Source of the DNA: an uncultured Prevotellaceae bacterium
GTDB lineage: Bacteria > Bacteroidota > Bacteroidia > Bacteroidales > Muribaculaceae
Length of the DNA stretch: 64,000 nt
Direction: 5' to 3'
Assembly (NCBI GenBank): GCA_905207705.1
Contig: CAJLMA010000005.1
Span: 124,001-188,000, forward strand
The translations under genes and the position numbers were made by a program. Position 1 is the first letter of the stretch, and every line of letters begins with the position of its first letter. Under the pieces are notes generated by a model. The model was not told the DNA's origin. It ran no database searches and was given only the letters and a program-made list of their open reading frames with translations. This document shows, piece after piece, positions 6,492 to 15,312 of the stretch.

Positions 6492-9374
6492 TTACTTTGA
6501 AATTTCTTTCTTTTCAGCTTTCTTGGCATGAGACCTTGCGATTACAAATGCTGTCGGAGCTGCAACGAACAGAGAAGCAAGTGTACCGAAGATTACACCG
6601 AGAATCATTGCAAATGTAAAGCTGCGGATTGTTTCGCTTCCAAGAATGAACATGACAACAAGCACGAGCAATGTACTTGTGGAAGTCATTGTTGTACGTC
6701 CAAGGGTACTGTTCAACGCATGGTTGAAAGTGATGAACGGATCTTGTTTCGGATACAACCTGCGAGTTTCCCTCACACGGTCGAATACAACCACCGTATC
6801 GTTAACCTGATAACCGATTACCGTAAGGATAGCGGCGATGAAAGTCTGGTCGATTTCCATTGAGAATGGGAACAATCCGTACAATCCGTAGAATCCGATG
6901 ATTATGAATGTCGTGAGAGCCACGGCAGCCAAAGCACCGATAGAGAATGCCACGTCACGGAATCGGAGCAGGATGTATAGTGCCATTGCTATCAATGAGA
7001 AGAATACTGCAAGCGAAGCATCGCGCGTCATGTCGGATGCTATGGCCGGACCAACCTTTTGTGTCGAAACTACGCCTACATGCTCATTAGACACGCTGAA
7101 GTCGTCATAGCTCATATCCTTTATTTCCTTCTTTAATCCTTTGTAAAGGATGTCCATAATCTCTTCGTCAACGTTAGGATCGTTGGAATCAATCTTATAG
7201 TTGGTAGAGATACGCACCTTGGTGGCATTGTCGATTGTAATTACCGTAACTGATGCACCTGGGAATAATGGAGTAAGCTCTTCTTGTATTTCGGTAGTCT
7301 TTACCGGATGGTCAAATTGAACGATGTAGTTTCTACCACCGGAGAAGTCGATACCCGGGCTGAGGCGGCGAACTCCGAGCAGCACGGCAAATGCTACGAT
7401 TGCAATCACTACGATTGTCAATGATTTCTTGCGTTGGCTGATGAAGTTGAAGTTGGCGTTCACAAACATGTTCTTGGTAAGGCTTGTCGAGAAAGTGAGA
7501 TTCTTGAAACCTCCACGGTTAACGATGCCTTCAAGGACAAGACGTGTTACGAATACCACAGTGAAGAACGAGCAGATGATACCGATAACCAATGTAGTTG
7601 CAAATCCCTTGATAGGACCAGAACCATTAATCATAAGTATTATACCGGTGATGATTGAAGTCAAGTTGGAGTCGAAGATTGCCGAGAATGCATTGCTATA
7701 ACCATCGGCGATGGCAGCTTTGATTCCCTTGCCGGCACGAAGTTCCTCCTTGGAACGTTCAAAGATAAGCACGTTGGCATCTACGGCCATACCCATTGCA
7801 AGCACAATACCGGCAATACCCGGCAGCGTAAGTACAGCATGGAAGGAGGCGAGGATACCGAGAGTGAAGAACAGGTTGAGTATCACTCCAAGGTTGGCAA
7901 TCATGCCAGGGCCTGCTCCGTACATCACCATCATGAATATCATCAGCAAGATGATTGCCACGATAAATGAAATGATACCGGCCTCAATGGCTTCTTGACC
8001 CAGCGACGGGCCGATGACGCTTTCGCCAACTATCTTCACGCTTGCCACCATTTTACCGCTCTTGAGCACGTTGGCCAAGTCGCTTGCTTCTTCAACCGAG
8101 AAGTCGCCGGTGATTTGCGAATTACCGCCTTCGATTACGCTGTTAACGTTAGGGTAAGAATATACTTGGTTGTCAAGTACGATTGCAATCGACTTGTTTA
8201 AGTTTTGTTGGGTGATTCGAGCCCATTTGCGAGCGCCTTCGTCGTTCATGGTCATTGAAACGACATTACCTTGCAAGTTGTCGAAGTTGCTTGAGGCATC
8301 GGTGATGACGCTACCGTCAAGAACCGGGCTGCCTTGGGTAGTCTTCAATGCTACGAGGTTGAAGTAACCGCCCTTTTCATCGATTGCCTTTACAGTCCAG
8401 CGAGCTTTGAGGTTAGTAGGCAACAACTTGGCTGCTGTAGGAGATTCGAATATGCGGTTTACCGATGCAGTGTCGAGCACGCTGACCAAGCCGATTACAG
8501 GACCGCCAACGGCACCGGTTTGCCAACCGAGCATTTGTGCAAGGCTCTTAGGAGTGGCCTTTGTGGAATCGGCGGCGGCAGCTTCTTGGTTTATACGGTC
8601 TATTTCGTTGCTCAACTGCATCAATGCTTGTTGCAAGTCTTGCAAAGTATAAGTTTCATAGAATTCGAGGTTGGCAGTACCTTGCAAAAGCTTTCTCATA
8701 CGGGCCGGTTCCTTTACGCCCGGCATTTCGAGCAATATGCGTCCTGTGCTTTCAAGCTCTTGGATGTTGGGGGATACGACGCCAAAACGGTCGATACGGG
8801 TTGCAATCACGTTACGCGAGTTGCTAACCATTGCTTTTACTTCATCCTTGAGGATGCTTTCGACTTGTGCGTTTGAATAACCCGGTTCAACTTTTTCTAC
8901 TTCACGGAATATTTGCGCAAGGCTTCCTTCGGGAGCTATCTTGGCATATTCGTTGCAGAATTCGGCTACATAATCCTTGGAATCCTTGTGCAAGGAGTCG
9001 GTGATTGCCAGAGCCTTGTTGAACTTAGGATCGGGATTTTGATTAGACAACGCTTTCAAAATGTCGGGAACCGATATTTGCAGCGTTACGTTCATACCAC
9101 CTTTAAGGTCGAGACCGAGCCCGACTTCCATTTCACGAGCTTGTTGGAAAGTGTAATACCCGAGATACACCTTCTCTTTAGCGATAGAATCGAGGTACGC
9201 ACTGTAATACGTCTTGTAGGCGTCATTCGTGATGTCGGTGGTCTTTGCCATTGTTTGGGCATAGGCTTCAGCCTTGCCTTCATAATGGCGAGTGACAAAT
9301 GTAAACGACAGGTAGAATGCACACACAAGTAGTAGTCCAATGGCTAATACCTTAATAAAACCTTTACTTTGCAT
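6492..9374 (-). CDS. secDF: Protein translocase subunit SecDF (fusion)
   Basis: A 960-residue fusion of SecD (about residues 1-620) and SecF (about 650-960), the form usual in Bacteroidetes. It uses the proton-motive force to pull secreted proteins through SecYEG. Visible landmarks are the N-terminal helix, the GLDLKGGMNVTLQI P1-domain motif, the TRIDRFGV motif, the SecD membrane core with AMGMAVDANVLIFER, and the SecF part with GIDFSGGRNYIVQF and GYQVNDTVVVFDRVRE. The acidic residues of the D4 motif (VDANV) and the SecF NDTVVVFDR motif are intact. A 100-residue Bacteroidetes-type insertion with Gln/Ala-rich sequence lies around residues 245-330. It is monocistronic, with a -7 element upstream and a hairpin terminator downstream. 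Confidence 0.96.
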   Translation of the reverse strand: MQSKGFIKVLAIGLLLVCAFYLSFTFVTRHYEGKAEAYAQTMAKTTDITNDAYKTYYSAYLDSIAKEKVYLGYYTFQQAREMEVGLGLDLKGGMNVTLQISVPDILKALSNQNPDPKFNKALAITDSLHKDSKDYVAEFCNEYAKIAPEGSLAQIFREVEKVEPGYSNAQVESILKDEVKAMVSNSRNVIATRIDRFGVVSPNIQELESTGRILLEMPGVKEPARMRKLLQGTANLEFYETYTLQDLQQALMQLSNEIDRINQEAAAADSTKATPKSLAQMLGWQTGAVGGPVIGLVSVLDTASVNRIFESPTAAKLLPTNLKARWTVKAIDEKGGYFNLVALKTTQGSPVLDGSVITDASSNFDNLQGNVVSMTMNDEGARKWARITQQNLNKSIAIVLDNQVYSYPNVNSVIEGGNSQITGDFSVEEASDLANVLKSGKMVASVKIVGESVIGPSLGQEAIEAGIISFIVAIILLMIFMMVMYGAGPGMIANLGVILNLFFTLGILASFHAVLTLPGIAGIVLAMGMAVDANVLIFERSKEELRAGKGIKAAIADGYSNAFSAIFDSNLTSIITGIILMINGSGPIKGFATTLVIGIICSFFTVVFVTRLVLEGIVNRGGFKNLTFSTSLTKNMFVNANFNFISQRKKSLTIVVIAIVAFAVLLGVRRLSPGIDFSGGRNYIVQFDHPVKTTEIQEELTPLFPGASVTVITIDNATKVRISTNYKIDSNDPNVDEEIMDILYKGLKKEIKDMSYDDFSVSNEHVGVVSTQKVGPAIASDMTRDASLAVFFSLIAMALYILLRFRDVAFSIGALAAVALTTFIIIGFYGLYGLFPFSMEIDQTFIAAILTVIGYQVNDTVVVFDRVRETRRLYPKQDPFITFNHALNSTLGRTTMTSTSTLLVLVVMFILGSETIRSFTFAMILGVIFGTLASLFVAAPTAFVIARSHAKKAEKKEISK

Positions 9375-9429
9375 GTGTTGTTTTAGTTAATTTATTTTGT
9401 TAAAATTTATTCCGCACATTTTCAGCTTG

Positions 9430-9437
9430 CAAATATA
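9430..9437 (-). promoter_or_regulatory. -7 promoter element of secDF
   Basis: The minus strand reads TATATTTG, a perfect TAnnTTTG match, 55 nt before the secDF start codon. A TTTC at the -33 distance is a partial match. Confidence 0.55.
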
Positions 9438-9662
9438 CATCAAAATATCAAAGATTGAAATTTTTATTGTCAGTTTTAGCCTTGGCGCATGTCAAAAAAC
9501 AATATTGTTCCGCATAAAATCAAATAAAGTGACAATGGATGTGTGTTTTTATAAGGTTTATGTGCCTTAGAGGCCATTCCCATCACCCTGCTCAAAATTT
9601 AAATATGACAAGGCAAGTTTTGGGGTCATATTGGTTTAATGGAAGATTTTGAGCGTTTATTT

Positions 9663-9692
9663 TTTGTTGTTAAAAATTTTTTAGTAATTTTG
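9663..9692 (+). promoter_or_regulatory. Promoter of the SusC/SusD operon
   Basis: TTTG at 9663-9666 and TAATTTTG at 9685-9692 with 18 nt between them. Transcription would begin near 9699, leaving a leader of about 160 nt before the susC start. No regulator gene (SusR, HTCS or ECF sigma/anti-sigma) lies next to it. Confidence 0.65.
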
Positions 9693-9858
9693 AATAAATA
9701 ATGTTCTTCGGATCTTTGAATTTGGCCATTAGAACATAAAACCATGGATGATGGGACTTAAGGATAATGCACGTGTCTACCATACATGTAAGTTATTTTT
9801 GGAGTCTCGGATTAATGAAAACTAACTTTAAACCATTAACAAACCATTTCAATCTTTT

Positions 9859-12800
9859 ATGAAAAAAGATCACACGGAAGGAGGATTCAGAAAACAGCGA
9901 GTCCTTATGCTGGCAGCCGCCGGCGCATTAATGTGTAGCGGAACGATGTTTGCTGCACCTGCAAGCACGGCTGCACCAGTGGCAATGCCGCAGGCCGAAG
10001 CATCGGCATTGCGCACCGTCGGAGGTGTAGTTGTCGACGAAAACGGGCATCCTATCGTTGGTGCCAGCGTAATTGAGAAAGGCGCGACAAACGGTGTTGC
10101 CACCGACATTGACGGACGTTTCACCTTGAAAATTCGGGGGGGGGTCGTAAGTGTTTCTTATGTAGGCTATAAGCCACAAGATGTTACAGCGTCGGGAACC
10201 AACATGCGCATTGTCCTTGAAGAAAATGCCGAGGTGCTCGATGAAGTCGTAGTTGTGGGTTACGGAACCCAGAAGAAAGTAAACTTGACAGGTGCCGTGT
10301 CGACGGTCGATGTTGATAAGACTCTCGACTCAAGACCGCAGATGGATGTGGCCAAGGCATTGCAGGGTGCCGTGCCTGGCTTGACGGTGTTGAACACGCA
10401 GGGAGGTATTGACGACCAGCCGTCGTTGACAATACGCGGCGTGGGAACGTTGAGCAACGATGAGAAGAGTGCTCCGCTCATCATCCTTGACGGTGTGCCC
10501 ATTGACGACATGTCGATGATCAATCCTGCCGACATCGCATCGGTATCGGTGCTGAAAGATGCCGCATCGACATCTATCTATGGTACACAGGCAGCATTTG
10601 GCGTGATATTGATTACGACCAAGACTGGTACGAAGGAGGACAAATTCACAATAAACTACAACAACAACTTCGCATGGAGTACCCCGACGATGCTCGCCGA
10701 CTATTCCGACGTGCCGTCTCAGTTGCGGGCGTTGATTGATGTCAACAACCGTGCCGGTTTGGCATCGGAGTTGTTCGGTATGTACTTGGATACGATGCTG
10801 CCCTATGCCGAGGCTTGGCAGGCGCAGAACGGCCACAAGAAAACCGGTTATCGCGAAATGCGTCCGTTCCAAAGCTGGGACGATGTGGGCGACTATTACA
10901 TGGATCCCAACACGGGTGTGGCCATGTATTATGCCGACTGGGACGTAAGGGATATCATGTATAAGGATTGGTCGCCGTCGCAGAGCCACAACGTGAATGT
11001 CCAAGGCACGAGCAACCGCACTTCTTACTACTTGTCGTTCGGCTATGATCGCAAGGACGGTGCGCTTAACTTCAATACCGACCAGGTAAAGCGTTACAAC
11101 ATAAATGCTAACCTCACGTCCAACATAACCGACTGGTTGCAAGTGGGTACGCGCATCAGCTACTCTAAGCGTGACTATACTTCGCCGCAAGTTAACCGTG
11201 GGTCAACCTACCAGTACCTGTGGCGGTGGGGTAGCTTCTTTGAACCGCTTGGTACCATCAACGGCGTGGACATGCGTAACTCCATAGCCTACCTGAAACA
11301 AGCAGGCGACCGCGAGAAGACGACTAACAACACGCGCATCACCGGATTCTTGAAACTTACGCCTATCAAGGGCTTGACTGTCAATGCCGACTTTACTTAC
11401 AAGATCAAGGACTTGTTCCTCGACCAAGTGTCGTTGCCGTTCACGGCTTATAACAGCTGGGGAGGCGACATACGTCAGCCCGAGGCTATTTCCACAAGCT
11501 CTTATTTGCAACAGCAGAGCGAGCACACTTCCGGATATGCCTTGAACGTATATGCCAACTATGAGTTTACCTTGAACAAGAAGCACAATTTCAATATCAT
11601 GGTAGGTGGTAACGCCGAGGGCGAGGAATACACATGGCATCGTTCTCGCCGCGACGGCTTGCTCAACCCCGACCAGCCTGAGTTTGGCCTTGCCACCGGC
11701 ACGCAGACTGTCGAAGGTCGCCATGTACACTCGGCCACTGCCGGCTACTTTGGACGTATAAACTATAACTTCAACGACATATGGCTGCTTGAGTTGAACG
11801 GACGCTACGACGGTTCGTCTTCGTTCCCGGCAAGCGACCGCTGGGCATTCTTTGCATCAGGATCGGTTGGCTACCGTTTCAGCCAGGAAAAATATTTTGA
11901 GAAGCTTCGCGACGTGATTAACAACGGTAAATTGCGTGCATCGTTTGGCGAGATAGGTAACGAGGCTGTGGGCGAGAACATGTTCATCTCCACCATCTCC
12001 ACGGTCGATGATGTTTATTGGCTCGGGTCGGACGGAACGTTGATGATGATGTATGGAACTCCGACGCTTGTTTCAAACTCGTTGACGTGGGAGCGCATTC
12101 GCACGCTCGACCTCGGTATCGACCTCAGTTTCTTTAGCAACGAGTTGAACCTTACGTTCGACTGGTACCAGCGTAAGACACTCGACATGCTTGCCCCCGG
12201 TGTGACACTGCCCGGCGTGCTTGGTGCCGATGCTCCTTACAGCAACGAAGGTGCGATGCGCACACGCGGCTGGGAACTCACGGCTTCGTGGAGCCACCGC
12301 TTTGGCGAATTTGACGTGTATGTCAACGGTAACATTGGCGACTACAAAACTGTAGTTACCAAGTGGAACAACCCGACTGGTAAAATCGACGAGTACTTCT
12401 CGGGCAAGACCTATGGCGACATTTACGGTTTTGAGACCGACCGCTATTTCACAGCCGAAGACTTTACCTATGATGCCAACGGCAACCGCACAGGTTACGC
12501 ACCCGGCGTGGCCAACCAAGATGGCTTGCAGATGGATAACTTCGTGTACGGCCCTGGCGACATCAAGTTTGTCAACCTTGACCACAACGGCGTCATAGAC
12601 GGCGGTGATGGCACTAAAGACAACATGGGCGACTTGAAGGTGATAGGTAACAGTACCCCTCGCTATCAATATGGTTTCCGCTTGGGCGGCGCATGGCGTG
12701 GCATAGACATTGACATGTACTTCCAAGGCGTAGGCAAATGGAGTCAATGGTCAACCGGTGCATTCGTGATACCGTTCTCGCGTGGTGCCGACGGCATCTA

Positions 12801-13200
12801 TGAGCACCAAATGGACGTTTGGAGCGAAACCAACACTGATGCATTCTATCCTCGCCTCTATCCGGGTGCAGGATCAAAGAAGGGAACTGTACAGGGTGTT
12901 GCCGACGGCTTGTATAACTTCTATCCGCAATCTAAGTACTTGATCGATCGCTCTTATTTGCGCTTTAAGAACTTGACAGTGGGCTACACCATTCCTAAAG
13001 ACTTGACTCGCAAGTGGTATATCGAAAAATTGCGTGTATATGTCGCAGCCGAAAACTTGTGCGAGCTTATCAACAACAGTTATGCTCCGGTTGACCCCGA
13101 AATTGATACGGGCGAGAACAACAGCGTATCTAATGGCACATGGGGTCGCGTAGCTCCTATGCAGCGCTCAATATCGTTTGGTTTGCAACTCACCTTATAA
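9859..13200 (+). CDS. SusC/RagA family TonB-dependent outer-membrane transporter
   Basis: A 1113-residue outer-membrane protein. It has a signal peptide (hydrophobic run VLMLAAAGALMCSGTMFA), a CarboxypepD_reg-like domain (about 52-125, starting VGGVVVDENGHPIVGASV), the TonB-box-like LDEVVVVGYGTQKK, a plug domain (about 135-250, with ALQGAVPGLTV) and a 22-strand barrel reaching the C-terminus. SusC proteins import oligosaccharides or peptides with TonB energy, together with a SusD lid. The SusD gene follows 29 nt later. There is no adjacent glycosidase, so the substrate is not indicated. A run of nine G at 10136-10144, within the N-terminal domain, keeps frame in this copy but could slip. There is no anti-sigma (STN) domain, so regulation is not by the ECF route. 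Confidence 0.95.
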   Translation: MKKDHTEGGFRKQRVLMLAAAGALMCSGTMFAAPASTAAPVAMPQAEASALRTVGGVVVDENGHPIVGASVIEKGATNGVATDIDGRFTLKIRGGVVSVSYVGYKPQDVTASGTNMRIVLEENAEVLDEVVVVGYGTQKKVNLTGAVSTVDVDKTLDSRPQMDVAKALQGAVPGLTVLNTQGGIDDQPSLTIRGVGTLSNDEKSAPLIILDGVPIDDMSMINPADIASVSVLKDAASTSIYGTQAAFGVILITTKTGTKEDKFTINYNNNFAWSTPTMLADYSDVPSQLRALIDVNNRAGLASELFGMYLDTMLPYAEAWQAQNGHKKTGYREMRPFQSWDDVGDYYMDPNTGVAMYYADWDVRDIMYKDWSPSQSHNVNVQGTSNRTSYYLSFGYDRKDGALNFNTDQVKRYNINANLTSNITDWLQVGTRISYSKRDYTSPQVNRGSTYQYLWRWGSFFEPLGTINGVDMRNSIAYLKQAGDREKTTNNTRITGFLKLTPIKGLTVNADFTYKIKDLFLDQVSLPFTAYNSWGGDIRQPEAISTSSYLQQQSEHTSGYALNVYANYEFTLNKKHNFNIMVGGNAEGEEYTWHRSRRDGLLNPDQPEFGLATGTQTVEGRHVHSATAGYFGRINYNFNDIWLLELNGRYDGSSSFPASDRWAFFASGSVGYRFSQEKYFEKLRDVINNGKLRASFGEIGNEAVGENMFISTISTVDDVYWLGSDGTLMMMYGTPTLVSNSLTWERIRTLDLGIDLSFFSNELNLTFDWYQRKTLDMLAPGVTLPGVLGADAPYSNEGAMRTRGWELTASWSHRFGEFDVYVNGNIGDYKTVVTKWNNPTGKIDEYFSGKTYGDIYGFETDRYFTAEDFTYDANGNRTGYAPGVANQDGLQMDNFVYGPGDIKFVNLDHNGVIDGGDGTKDNMGDLKVIGNSTPRYQYGFRLGGAWRGIDIDMYFQGVGKWSQWSTGAFVIPFSRGADGIYEHQMDVWSETNTDAFYPRLYPGAGSKKGTVQGVADGLYNFYPQSKYLIDRSYLRFKNLTVGYTIPKDLTRKWYIEKLRVYVAAENLCELINNSYAPVDPEIDTGENNSVSNGTWGRVAPMQRSISFGLQLTL
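10136..10144 (+). repeat. Poly-G tract (9 G) inside susC
   Basis: Nine consecutive G residues encode the Arg-Gly-Gly stretch in KIRGGVV of the CarboxypepD_reg-like domain. It is the longest G homopolymer noticed in a coding gene here, and a change of one or two G would truncate the transporter early. Confidence 0.85.
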
Positions 13201-13229
13201 AATATTCAATCAAATCAAGAAATCATATT

Positions 13230-14999
13230 ATGAAAAAAAATATATATTTGCTTGGTGTGATGATGCTCGGCGGGGTAATGTTTTCGAGCTGTAACGACAT
13301 GCTTGACAAGGAGCCGCTTGACAGTTTCACCAACAGCCCCACATTCTGGAACAATCCTTCGTCGGTTGAGGGGTATGCAGCTGAGTTTTACAATTTGTTC
13401 ACCGGTTACGGCAACGGCGGGAATGGATTATTCTACTTCCAGTCTCTCTCCGACGACCAGGCCGGAGCAGGCTTTAAAAATTGGAAATATGTCAATGTGC
13501 CATCGGAAGATGCCAACTGGACCGACACATACGACCAGATACGCCATGCCAATGAGATGATCAACAGCTTGAACACCATGGCCACCGAGATGGATCCCGA
13601 TACGAAGAACCATTGGCTGGGCGTTGCCAGGCTGATGCGTGGCTGGCAGCACTTTGACCTTGTGCGCAAGTATGGCGACTGCTTATGGGCCGACCATGTG
13701 CTCACCACTGACGACCCGTTGCTGCATTCGGCTCGTAACGACCGTGATGAGGTAATGGACTTTGTGCTTGAAGACTTGCAGTTTGCCTGCAACAACATCA
13801 ACGATGTCAGCTCTCAGACCACTTGGTCGCGCGACATGGCTCGTGCCTTGGCTGCCGACATCTGCTTGTGGGAAGGCACTTTCCGCAAATACCGCACTGC
13901 AGAAGAGAATGGTAAAGGTCCTGACTTGGCCGGTGCCGAGAGGTATTTGGAATATTGCGTTGAGGTGTGTGAACCGTTGATCGACAAGTACCCCACTACC
14001 GACAATTATCAGGCCATATACAACTCCGTTACGCTTGCAGGCAACGGTGAAGTGATATTCTACAAGGAGTATAAGCAAGACATACTTGAACACTCGACAA
14101 TCGACTACACTTGTACATCGACGCAACAAGACGGTATGACCAAGGACGCATTCGATTCATACTTGTTCATTGACGGTCAACTCAAGGCGAATACGACTGT
14201 AGACACGTCGGACGACATGGCAGTAGTGGCCGAATCGAATAACGACGGTGCCGATCACTTGAACATAAGGGGTATGCTCGAAAAACGCGACAAGCGTCTT
14301 GCACAGACCATCGACAGCGTGTTGTGCTACACCGGCTCGGGATGGCCGCGCATATCGGGTGGCATGGCCATGACATCTTCGACCGGCTACAGCGTTTGCA
14401 AATATGACAATGTGACCATTGACCCGGCATACCGCCAAAACACTTTCAGCAACTTCACAAGCTGTCCGCTTTTCTGGGGAGCAGTGGTGAGACTGAACTA
14501 TGCAGAGGCCAAGTGTGAATTAGGTACTATTACCCAAGACGACCTCGACCTCACAGTAAACGAGCTGAAGCAACGTGCGGGATTGCCGTCGATAACACTT
14601 GGCGTTAACCTCAATGACCCGAAGATGGCTTTGGCCGGCGTGACCGACCCACTGCTATGGGAAATACGCCGCGAACGTCGTTGCGAGCTTATGTTTGACA
14701 ATGACTTCCGTTATTGGGACTTGATTCGTTGGCACATGCTCGACAAGCTCGACACTACCAATCCAGACAACTTGGATGTTACACTCGGAGCCGAGGTGTC
14801 GGCCGGCAGTTCTGTCGATGGGGTAGCTTACGACGGCTCGGTTAAGCCGGATGCTAACGGCAACGGACAATACATAGATGCTTACAATGTTGGTGGTAGC
14901 GACTATGACCGCGAGTTTGATCCGAAGCATTATCTTTATCCGATACCGAGCGGTGAAATATCGCTTAACAAGGAGTTGGGACAGAACCTGGGTTGGTAA
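13230..14999 (+). CDS. SusD/RagB family nutrient-binding lipoprotein
   Basis: A 589-residue surface lipoprotein. The start at 13230 (MKKNIYLLGVMMLGG) gives a clean signal peptide with lipobox FSSC and mature Cys at residue 21; an upstream ATG at 13140 lies within susC and is rejected. The mature N-terminus NDMLDKEPLDSFTNSPTFWN is the classic SusD start. TPR-like helices follow (ARLMRGWQHFDLVRKYGD), and the C-terminal SusD motif EIRRERRCELMFDNDFRYWDLIRWH is present. It ends with PIPSGEISLNKELGQNLGW, the usual SusD C-terminus. It forms the lid of the SusC transporter and binds the ligand outside the cell. A strong terminator lies 38 nt past the stop. Confidence 0.95.
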   Translation: MKKNIYLLGVMMLGGVMFSSCNDMLDKEPLDSFTNSPTFWNNPSSVEGYAAEFYNLFTGYGNGGNGLFYFQSLSDDQAGAGFKNWKYVNVPSEDANWTDTYDQIRHANEMINSLNTMATEMDPDTKNHWLGVARLMRGWQHFDLVRKYGDCLWADHVLTTDDPLLHSARNDRDEVMDFVLEDLQFACNNINDVSSQTTWSRDMARALAADICLWEGTFRKYRTAEENGKGPDLAGAERYLEYCVEVCEPLIDKYPTTDNYQAIYNSVTLAGNGEVIFYKEYKQDILEHSTIDYTCTSTQQDGMTKDAFDSYLFIDGQLKANTTVDTSDDMAVVAESNNDGADHLNIRGMLEKRDKRLAQTIDSVLCYTGSGWPRISGGMAMTSSTGYSVCKYDNVTIDPAYRQNTFSNFTSCPLFWGAVVRLNYAEAKCELGTITQDDLDLTVNELKQRAGLPSITLGVNLNDPKMALAGVTDPLLWEIRRERRCELMFDNDFRYWDLIRWHMLDKLDTTNPDNLDVTLGAEVSAGSSVDGVAYDGSVKPDANGNGQYIDAYNVGGSDYDREFDPKHYLYPIPSGEISLNKELGQNLGW

Positions 15000-15037
15000 T
15001 AACACCGGTCATGTCTTAATTGATACAAAATAACATA

Positions 15038-15096
15038 AATTCCCGGGAGACAGGCGGCCATTGCATAAGGTTCAGCCGGTTTCCCGGGAATTTTTT
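15038..15096 (+). terminator. Terminator of the SusC/SusD operon
   Basis: The stem AATTCCCGGGA / TCCCGGGAATT (11 bp, 15038-15048 and 15082-15092) closes a 33-nt loop and is followed by TTTT. A further pairing of GGCGGC-like bases inside the loop is possible. Confidence 0.8.
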
Positions 15097-15232
15097 GTAT
15101 ATATTTTCTTGTCACAGTCAGGCCTTAAGGCGCATCCGCCTCTTCGTCATGCGTGTATGGGCAATAATGGGTGCTATTTGCATTGTATTGTGATTAATTG
15201 TTGAGAGGTATGGCAGAATCGTCAAATTTTAG

Positions 15233-15240
15233 TAACTTTA
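15233..15240 (+). promoter_or_regulatory. Putative -7 element upstream of the Ig-like lipoprotein gene
   Basis: TAACTTTA, a one-base variant of TAnnTTTG, follows TTTTAG. Transcription would begin near 15247, which argues against an ATG at 15250 and for an internal start at 15313. No clear -33 box. Confidence 0.4.
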
Positions 15241-15312
15241 CGGCGTTTTTTGCCGATAGTGTTATTGCCATGTGCCGCAAGGCTATGGCGCACGGCTGTA
15301 AACACATTGACT

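Larger units (their letters stand above)
9375..9858. other. Intergenic region between secDF and susC (divergent promoters)
   Basis: A 484-nt AT-rich region separating two divergently transcribed genes. It carries the secDF -7 element and the susC promoter with a leader of about 160 nt. No further conserved structure was recognised. Confidence 0.6.

Noticed and set aside
10330..11730. Long open frames antisense to susC
   Set aside because: They have no protein family character and follow from the codon composition of susC.
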